From an uncultured Collinsella sp. (GTDB lineage: Bacteria; Actinomycetota; Coriobacteriia; Coriobacteriales; Coriobacteriaceae), in the NCBI GenBank assembly GCA_900546775.1, contig UREM01000019.1, positions 1-39,638 on the forward strand: a stretch of 39,638 bases of DNA, given 5' to 3'. The first letter of the stretch is position 1. Every line of letters begins with the position of its first letter. Of the stretch, positions 34,506 to 39,638 are shown piece after piece. Under the pieces are notes generated by a model. That model did no database searches. It was not told the DNA's origin and saw only the letters and a program-made list of their open reading frames with translations. Position numbers and translations under genes: made by a program.

Positions 34506-34985
34506 CTACACGCCGGCGGCGATGCCGGTGCGGTCGTGGATGGCGCCATGCGGGCAGACGACAGCGCACATGCCACACGACAGGCAGTCCGCGCCGTCGA
34601 TATGGGCGCAGTTGTCCTCGATGCGGATAGCGCTGGCAGGGCACTTTTTGGCGCACATGCCGCAACCGATGCAGCTCGTGTCGCAGATCTTGCGCGCAAT
34701 GGCGCCCTTGTCGGTGTTGTTGCAGCGCACCAGAATGTTCTGGTAGCCGGGAACGAAGGCAATCACGCGCTGCGGGCACGCCATGCCGCACAGGCCACAG
34801 CCCGTGCACTTTGAGCGATCCACGCGGGCGATGCCATCGACCAGCGCAATGGCACCGTGGGGGCAGGCCGTGACGCAGGCGCCACAGCCAATGCAGCCTT
34901 CGCTGCAGCGGGCGTCGCCGCCTGCGGAGGCGCAACCGCTTCCGCAGGCAACGTAGGCCACGTTATGTTGAATGGATTTGGCCAT
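34506..34985 (-). CDS. polyferredoxin with four [4Fe-4S] sites
   Basis: 159 aa. Four CxxCxxCxxxC motifs at 31-41, 60-70, 105-115 and 134-144, each followed by Pro, plus an extra N-terminal cysteine cluster (ACGSGC, ARC at 14-27). No signal peptide or membrane segment. Set 11 bp after ygfK and 12 bp before xdh, it most likely carries electrons between the flavin of YgfK and the [2Fe-2S] clusters of Xdh (inference). The ribosome site is modest (GGCGAG). Confidence 0.9.
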   Translation of the reverse strand: MAKSIQHNVAYVACGSGCASAGGDARCSEGCIGCGACVTACPHGAIALVDGIARVDRSKCTGCGLCGMACPQRVIAFVPGYQNILVRCNNTDKGAIARKICDTSCIGCGMCAKKCPASAIRIEDNCAHIDGADCLSCGMCAVVCPHGAIHDRTGIAAGV

Positions 34986-34996
34986 AAGAGACTCGC

Positions 34997-37996
34997 CTAT
35001 TTCTTAAGGAGGTACGGATAGTTGTCGCGCACAGCCCTGATGGTCAGGCGGACGGCCTCGGGAAGGCCGGTGTTGACGGCATCGACCGAGACGGTGCGGA
35101 CCGTGCCGGCGACGCGGACCTTAAAGTGGTCCTCGTCCACGGCCAGGAAGCCCTCGTTCTCGGAGTTCTCCATGTCCTGCTCGCTCCAGAACAGGGTGAG
35201 CTTGTCCTTGTAGGGACGGCCCTCCTGGTAGGGGCAGAACACAGCGCAGTTGCCGCACTCGTTGCACATGCCGTCGACGTGGACGACCTGATGCTTGGCC
35301 AGGCCCGGCACCTTAATGGCAACGTTGGCGCGGTTGGGGCACACATCGCAGCAGACCTCGCACACCGAGCCGCAGCCCAGGCAGCGAGTCTTGGTGCAGT
35401 TGCGCTTGTCACGGCATAGCGACCCCTTGCGCTCGTAGCAGGTGTCCTCGCGGCCGGCCTGCTCGTTGCAGTCGACGTACTTGTTAAAGTCCACGCCGGC
35501 GATGGCGCGGGCAACTTCGGCGGCGTCGGCAATAGCCTCGACCACGGTGGCAGGACCGCGACGGCAGTCACCGGCAGCCCAAACGCCCTCGACGCCGGTG
35601 GAGGTGGCGGCAAGGCGGCCGCGACGGTCGTGCTCGACGCCCGCGGCGTCGTACAGGCTGGCATCGATGCCCTCGCCCACGGCGCAAATCACCGTGGTGG
35701 CGGGAAGCTCGACGGTCTCGCCCGTGGCGATGGGGCTGCGACGGCCGCTTGCATCCGGCTCGCCAAGTTCCATGACGTCGCAGGTCAGCACGGCGCCGTT
35801 GAGCGCCTTGGGCGCCAGCAGCTCGCAGAACTCAACGCCGTCGGCAAGAGCAAGATCGAGCTCTTCCTCGTCGGCGGGCATCTGCTTCTTGGTGCGGCGA
35901 TACACTAGGCGCACGTTCTTCACGCCAGCAAGGCGCTTGGCCACGCGGGCCGCGTCCATGGCGGTGTTGCCGGCGCCAATGACCACGACGTCCTCGCCCA
36001 GCTCGAGCTTCTCGCCCTTCTTGGCGGCCTCGAGGAACTCCAGCACGTCGAGCTCGGCACCCTCGCCCAAGCCCGCAGAGCCGGGCATCCAGGCACCAGT
36101 GGCCACGACTACGTCGGTAAAGCCCTGGGCCTTGAGCTCGCCAATGGACTCCACGTGGGCGTTGAGCTGCACCTTGGCGCCAAAGGCCAGACAGAGCTCG
36201 GCATCGTGGGAGATATCGTCGCTCGCGATACGGAACTCGGGGATCACGTGACGGACCACGCCGCCGAGAGAGTCGCGGGTCTCGAAGATAGTGACGGGCA
36301 CGCCGGCGCGCGTCAGGAAGAACGCCGTCGCCAGGCCGGCCGGGCCGCCGCCGATAACGGCAACGTTGCGCTCGCCGTCGTTGGCGATGGCCTGGGCGCG
36401 CAGCTTGGGCAGCACGGCGGTCATGGCCTCGCGGGCGGCCTTGAGCTTGCTGGCGCGGATCTGGGCGCCCTCGGGCTCGTAGAATGCACGCTCGCAGGCA
36501 CGGCCGCAGGGATGCGGGCAGATGGTGCCGGTAATGAACGGCAGGGCGTTGCGCTCGATGATGATGTTGAGTGCGTCCTCGTAACGGCCCTCGTCAACAG
36601 CCGCCAGATAGGCGGGGATATCCTGCTGGATGGGGCAGCTCGTGCGGCACGGCGTGGTAAAGCAGTCGGAAAGCGGGCTCTTGCCGGCGACCTTGCGATC
36701 GGGCAGCGGGCGCAGCGGCTTCTTGTAGAGCGGGTTGGTGAGCGAGTCGGTCTGAATCGCCGTCACGGCCTCGAGAGAGACGCCCGCGAACGGCTTGCCA
36801 TCCAGGTCGGTAAACTCGCCGGCCATCTGACTAAAGCGCTCGTAGCCACCGGGCTTGAGCACGTCGGTCGCCAGGGTGACGGGCCAAATGCCGGCATCGT
36901 ACAGGGCGCGGATGTTGTAGACCGTGGCGCCGCCGGAGTAGCTGATGCGCAGCTTGCCATCGAACTGCTCGGTAATGCGACGGGCGGCCTCGATGGTCAG
37001 TGAGAACAGCGAACGGCCCGACATGTACATCTCGGTGGAGGGCAGCTCGTTTCTCGTCACGTCGACGGGGAACGTGTTGGTCAGCTTGACGCCAAACTCC
37101 AGGCCGCGCTCGGCGCACAGGGCAATCAGGCGCTCGAACATGGGCACGGCGTCAGCCCACTGCAGGTCCTCGCGGAAGTGCGTATCGTCGAAGACGATGT
37201 AGTCAAAGCCCAGCTCGTTCAGACGCTGGCGGGCAAACTCATAGCCCAGCAGCGTGGGGTTGCACTTGATGTAGGTATTGAGGCCCTTCTCGGTGATGAG
37301 GTAGGTCGCAATGCGCTCGATCTCGGCGGGCGGGCAGCCGTGCAGGGTAGACTCGGTGATGGAGTTGGAGACGCGCGCCGGGATGGACTCGACAAATGCG
37401 GCGTCGACATGCTCAAACTTGTCTAGGTTGGCAAGCGCCCAGGCACGGCACTCGTTCCAGACGTCGGAGCCGCTGGCATCCTTCATGCCCTCGATGTAGG
37501 CGTCGACCTTGGGGCTCTTGATGCCCTCCAGGTCATAGCCCACGGACATATTGAAGACAAAGCCGTCCGGGCTACCCAGGCCGTACTCGCGAGCGATCAG
37601 GTGGCAGGCGAACCATGCCTTCACGTACTCGGCAAAGGCCTGCGGAACCTCGAGCTCGGTCGACCACTCGCAGTTGTAGCACTCGTCCTGCGCCACAATG
37701 CAGGGCTTGTTGACGCAACGGGAAAGCTCCTCGCCGTCCATAACCTGAACAGTCTTGAGCTCAAAGAAGCGAGAACCAGCCACATAGGATGCCACGATGT
37801 TCTGGGCAAGCTGCGTATTGGGGCCGGCGGCCGGGCCAAACGGAGTCTCGATGCGCTCGTCAAAAATGGGAAGCGCACCCTCCTGGTTGGTCGTGACCAT
37901 CTTGCGCACGCCAAAGATGGCGTCCTGGGTCTTGTGCTCCTCGATGATCCAGTTCATCAGCTGCGAAAACGGGATCGGCCTCATGATGTCGCTCAT
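34997..37996 (-). CDS. ygfK: YgfK, putative selenate reductase / purine-linked flavoprotein subunit
   Basis: 999 aa. The N-terminal half resembles a dihydroorotate-dehydrogenase-like barrel (STLHGCPPAEIERI at 216-229, FGVKLTNTFP 301-310). The middle has the glutamate-synthase small-subunit type iron-sulfur cysteines (445, 450, 454, 493, 497, 501). Then come an FAD site GGGPAGL (549-555) and an NAD(P)H site GAGNTAMDAA (674-683). The C-terminus has CNECGNCAVFCPYQEG, a further [4Fe-4S] site. The plan resembles dihydropyrimidine dehydrogenase. Named selenate reductase by genetics in E. coli; a purine redox role with Xdh fits this context better. Start at 37996 with GAGAGGAG. Confidence 0.92.
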   Translation of the reverse strand: MSDIMRPIPFSQLMNWIIEEHKTQDAIFGVRKMVTTNQEGALPIFDERIETPFGPAAGPNTQLAQNIVASYVAGSRFFELKTVQVMDGEELSRCVNKPCIVAQDECYNCEWSTELEVPQAFAEYVKAWFACHLIAREYGLGSPDGFVFNMSVGYDLEGIKSPKVDAYIEGMKDASGSDVWNECRAWALANLDKFEHVDAAFVESIPARVSNSITESTLHGCPPAEIERIATYLITEKGLNTYIKCNPTLLGYEFARQRLNELGFDYIVFDDTHFREDLQWADAVPMFERLIALCAERGLEFGVKLTNTFPVDVTRNELPSTEMYMSGRSLFSLTIEAARRITEQFDGKLRISYSGGATVYNIRALYDAGIWPVTLATDVLKPGGYERFSQMAGEFTDLDGKPFAGVSLEAVTAIQTDSLTNPLYKKPLRPLPDRKVAGKSPLSDCFTTPCRTSCPIQQDIPAYLAAVDEGRYEDALNIIIERNALPFITGTICPHPCGRACERAFYEPEGAQIRASKLKAAREAMTAVLPKLRAQAIANDGERNVAVIGGGPAGLATAFFLTRAGVPVTIFETRDSLGGVVRHVIPEFRIASDDISHDAELCLAFGAKVQLNAHVESIGELKAQGFTDVVVATGAWMPGSAGLGEGAELDVLEFLEAAKKGEKLELGEDVVVIGAGNTAMDAARVAKRLAGVKNVRLVYRRTKKQMPADEEELDLALADGVEFCELLAPKALNGAVLTCDVMELGEPDASGRRSPIATGETVELPATTVICAVGEGIDASLYDAAGVEHDRRGRLAATSTGVEGVWAAGDCRRGPATVVEAIADAAEVARAIAGVDFNKYVDCNEQAGREDTCYERKGSLCRDKRNCTKTRCLGCGSVCEVCCDVCPNRANVAIKVPGLAKHQVVHVDGMCNECGNCAVFCPYQEGRPYKDKLTLFWSEQDMENSENEGFLAVDEDHFKVRVAGTVRTVSVDAVNTGLPEAVRLTIRAVRDNYPYLLKK

Positions 37997-38094
37997 AGTG
38001 AGCTCCTCTCTGTAACGCCCGGCGAGACCGCGCGGCGGGCGCAAATACGGTGTAGCGCTAGCACAGCGCCGGCGACCCCGCGGAGGCCGCCTAT

Positions 38095-38130
38095 ACGCGC
38101 GTCGGATGCGGCGAAACATCCGACGCGCGT
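38095..38130. repeat. 14-bp perfect hairpin between ssnA and ygfK
   Basis: ACGCGCGTCGGATG (38095-38108) and its complement (38117-38130) flank an 8-base loop, 15 bp past the ssnA stop. No T-run follows on the minus strand. It may lower readthrough from ssnA into ygfK or stabilise the ssnA message. Confidence 0.7.
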
Positions 38131-38145
38131 GAATCTACTTGTGAA

Positions 38146-39501
38146 TTAGTAGGTGCGATCGTTGAGCGTGCTCCAGAGCTTCTTGGACTCGGCCATGGTC
38201 CACGCGTTGATCTTGTCCTCATCAATGCCAACGAACTCGCGATCCTTGTACAGGACGCGGCCGTTGATGATGGTGGTGCGGCAGTTTTTGCCCATCATGC
38301 CAAAGAGCATGTGGCCGTCGATGTTCTCCTCGCTCAGCGGCGTAAAGGGCTTGTAGTCCATGACGATGACGTCGGCGGCAGCGCCGGCCTCGAGCACGCC
38401 GAGCTTGCGATCGAAGTACTTGCTGGCCATCTTGGCGTTGTTCTCGAACAGCATGGTCATGGCCTCGCACCAGCCCACGTTTGGCATAGCGGCGTTGTGG
38501 CGCTGAATGATCAGGAAGACCTTGAGGCTCTCGAGCATATCGTGGGTGTAGGCGTCGGTGCCCATGCACACGGGGATGCCGCGGCGGAAGAACTCGAGCA
38601 CGGGGGCGCAGCCCACGGCGTTGCCCATATTGGATTCGGGGTTGTTGACCAGCCAGGTGCCGGACTCCTTGACGATATCCATCTCGGCGGGCGTCACGTG
38701 GATGCAGTGGCCGAGCATGGTGTCGGGACCCAGCAGATTGTGCTGCAGCAGGCGCTCGACGGGGCTGATGCCACCGCGGTTGAGGCGGGAGTCCCACACG
38801 TCATTCATGCCCTCGCACACATGGATGTGGAAGCCGGTCAGGCCGTTGTTGGCCTCGGCCATCTTGTCCATGGTCTCGTCCGAAAGCGTAAAGGTGGCGT
38901 GACCGCCAAACATGGCGGCGATCATGTGATTGTCGTTATCGCGACGCTCCTTGGCGGCCCACTGGGCAAACTCGGCGTTCTCGGCAATGGCCTGGTCGCA
39001 TTTTTCCTGGCCGCGGCGGTCGGAGACCTCGTAGCACAGGCATGAACGCATGCCCAGCTCCTGAGCTGCATCCTTAATGGTAAAGAGGCTGCCTGGGATC
39101 TCGCAGAAGCTCGCGTGGTGATCGAAGATCGTTGTGACGCCATCGCGGATGGAGTCCAGAATCGTGGCATAGGCGCTGGCCTTGGTGCCGTCGAGCGTCA
39201 GGTTGTCATCGATCTTCCACCACTGCTGCTCAAGATTCTCCAGGAAGTTGGTGGGGTTGCAGCCCTTAATGGCAAGGCCGCGAGCCAGACCCGAGTAGAT
39301 GTGGGTGTGGCAATTGATGAGTCCGGGCATGATGAGGTTGCCCTGGGCGTCGACGTACTCGGCATCCGGGTACTTGACCTTGAGCTCGCACTCGGGGCCC
39401 ACTTCGACGATCGTATCTCCGTCAATGGCGACCGCACCGTTTGGAATAAACGGGGTCTGAGCGTTGCGGGTAAAGACGGAACCGTTAGCGACCAGAAGCA
39501 T
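38146..39501 (-). CDS. ssnA: putative aminohydrolase SsnA
   Basis: 451 aa. Metal-dependent amidohydrolase of the chlorohydrolase/guanine deaminase-like group. Metal ligands are His65 and His67 (NCHTHIYSG), His in GFHIHVCEG, His in LGHCIHV and Asp in MGTDAYTHD. It is found in selenium-linked hydroxylase clusters; likely a deaminase or ring-opening step in purine breakdown (inference). Start at 39501 with AAGGGAGC; an ATG 6 codons earlier has no ribosome site. It leads the ssnA-ygfK-[4Fe-4S]-xdh series, with a 149-bp gap to ygfK. Confidence 0.92.
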   Translation of the reverse strand: MLLVANGSVFTRNAQTPFIPNGAVAIDGDTIVEVGPECELKVKYPDAEYVDAQGNLIMPGLINCHTHIYSGLARGLAIKGCNPTNFLENLEQQWWKIDDNLTLDGTKASAYATILDSIRDGVTTIFDHHASFCEIPGSLFTIKDAAQELGMRSCLCYEVSDRRGQEKCDQAIAENAEFAQWAAKERRDNDNHMIAAMFGGHATFTLSDETMDKMAEANNGLTGFHIHVCEGMNDVWDSRLNRGGISPVERLLQHNLLGPDTMLGHCIHVTPAEMDIVKESGTWLVNNPESNMGNAVGCAPVLEFFRRGIPVCMGTDAYTHDMLESLKVFLIIQRHNAAMPNVGWCEAMTMLFENNAKMASKYFDRKLGVLEAGAAADVIVMDYKPFTPLSEENIDGHMLFGMMGKNCRTTIINGRVLYKDREFVGIDEDKINAWTMAESKKLWSTLNDRTY

Positions 39502-39607
39502 GGATGCTCCCTTCAACATCAGAGGCGGGGTTTGACACCTCTGACATGGCGGAGTGCGAAGCGCCGGCCTACACCGGAAACGGGCCCTCTCCCGTCAACG
39601 CTTCACC

Positions 39608-39624
39608 AAAGGGACAAACCCTTT
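39608..39624. repeat. short hairpin upstream of ssnA at the window edge
   Basis: AAAGGG-ACAAA-CCCTTT, flanked by CTTC and GAAG, which can also pair. It lies in the 137 bp upstream of ssnA that are visible. Also in this stretch, TCAGAGG and CCTCTGA form a second short dyad (about 39519-39543). No promoter was recognised. Confidence 0.4.
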
Positions 39625-39638
39625 GAAGTGCGGCTTGA

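Overview
The window reads as chromosomal DNA of a high-GC anaerobic gut actinobacterium of the class Coriobacteriia, most likely Collinsella or a close relative. This is an inference from three things: overall protein character and GC-rich third codon positions, the form of the ribosomal proteins (zinc-finger S14, C-minus S4), and the large selenium-linked molybdenum hydroxylase gene set. No database search was possible. I see no tRNA, rRNA, CRISPR array, transposase or integrase. Nearly everything lies on the minus strand.

Layout. (1) 1-8582: tyrS, a U32-family protein, a divergent class A penicillin-binding protein (PBP), argR, a family 2-like glycosyltransferase and truA. (2) 8609-18348: a minus-strand ribosomal protein/RNA polymerase block in the order rplE-rpsZ-rpsH-rplF-rplR-rpsE-rpmD-rplO-secY-adk-map-infA-rpmJ-rpsM-rpsK-rpsD-rpoA-rplQ, closed by a textbook terminator. 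The usual upstream part of the spc operon (rplN, rplX) and the S10 operon are absent, and rplE has its own promoter candidate. (3) 18576-39501: a purine/selenium-molybdenum hydroxylase region. It holds an XdhC-family protein, YqeB, YqeC, dihydropyrimidinase HydA, the cytidylyltransferase MocA/YgfJ, the knotted carbamoyltransferase YgeW, the M20 hydrolase YgeY, 2,3-diaminopropionate ammonia-lyase YgeX, a divergent YheO/DauR-type regulator, and then the set SsnA-YgfK-[4Fe-4S] protein-selenium-dependent xanthine dehydrogenase. Three genes of unclear relation (a single-pass membrane protein, a 150-aa unknown and a DEDDh exonuclease) sit between the regulator and the dehydrogenase.

How it may work together (inference from family knowledge). 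XdhC, YqeB, YqeC and MocA would mature the molybdenum/selenium cofactor. Xdh, the ferredoxin-like protein and the flavoprotein YgfK lie 11-12 bp apart and probably form one redox complex acting on purines. SsnA and HydA are ring-opening amidohydrolases. YgeY, YgeW and YgeX would take ureido intermediates to 2,3-diaminopropionate and on to pyruvate plus ammonia, with possible carbamoyl phosphate formation. Homologous clusters have been linked to anaerobic urate/purine breakdown by gut bacteria (recalled, not checked).

The intergenic regions of this half are rich in palindromes. Notable are two identical-arm dyads 51 bp apart between ygeX and the regulator, a 25-bp perfect inverted repeat at the ribosomal junction, and a nested palindrome of about 118 nt between ygeX and ygeY.
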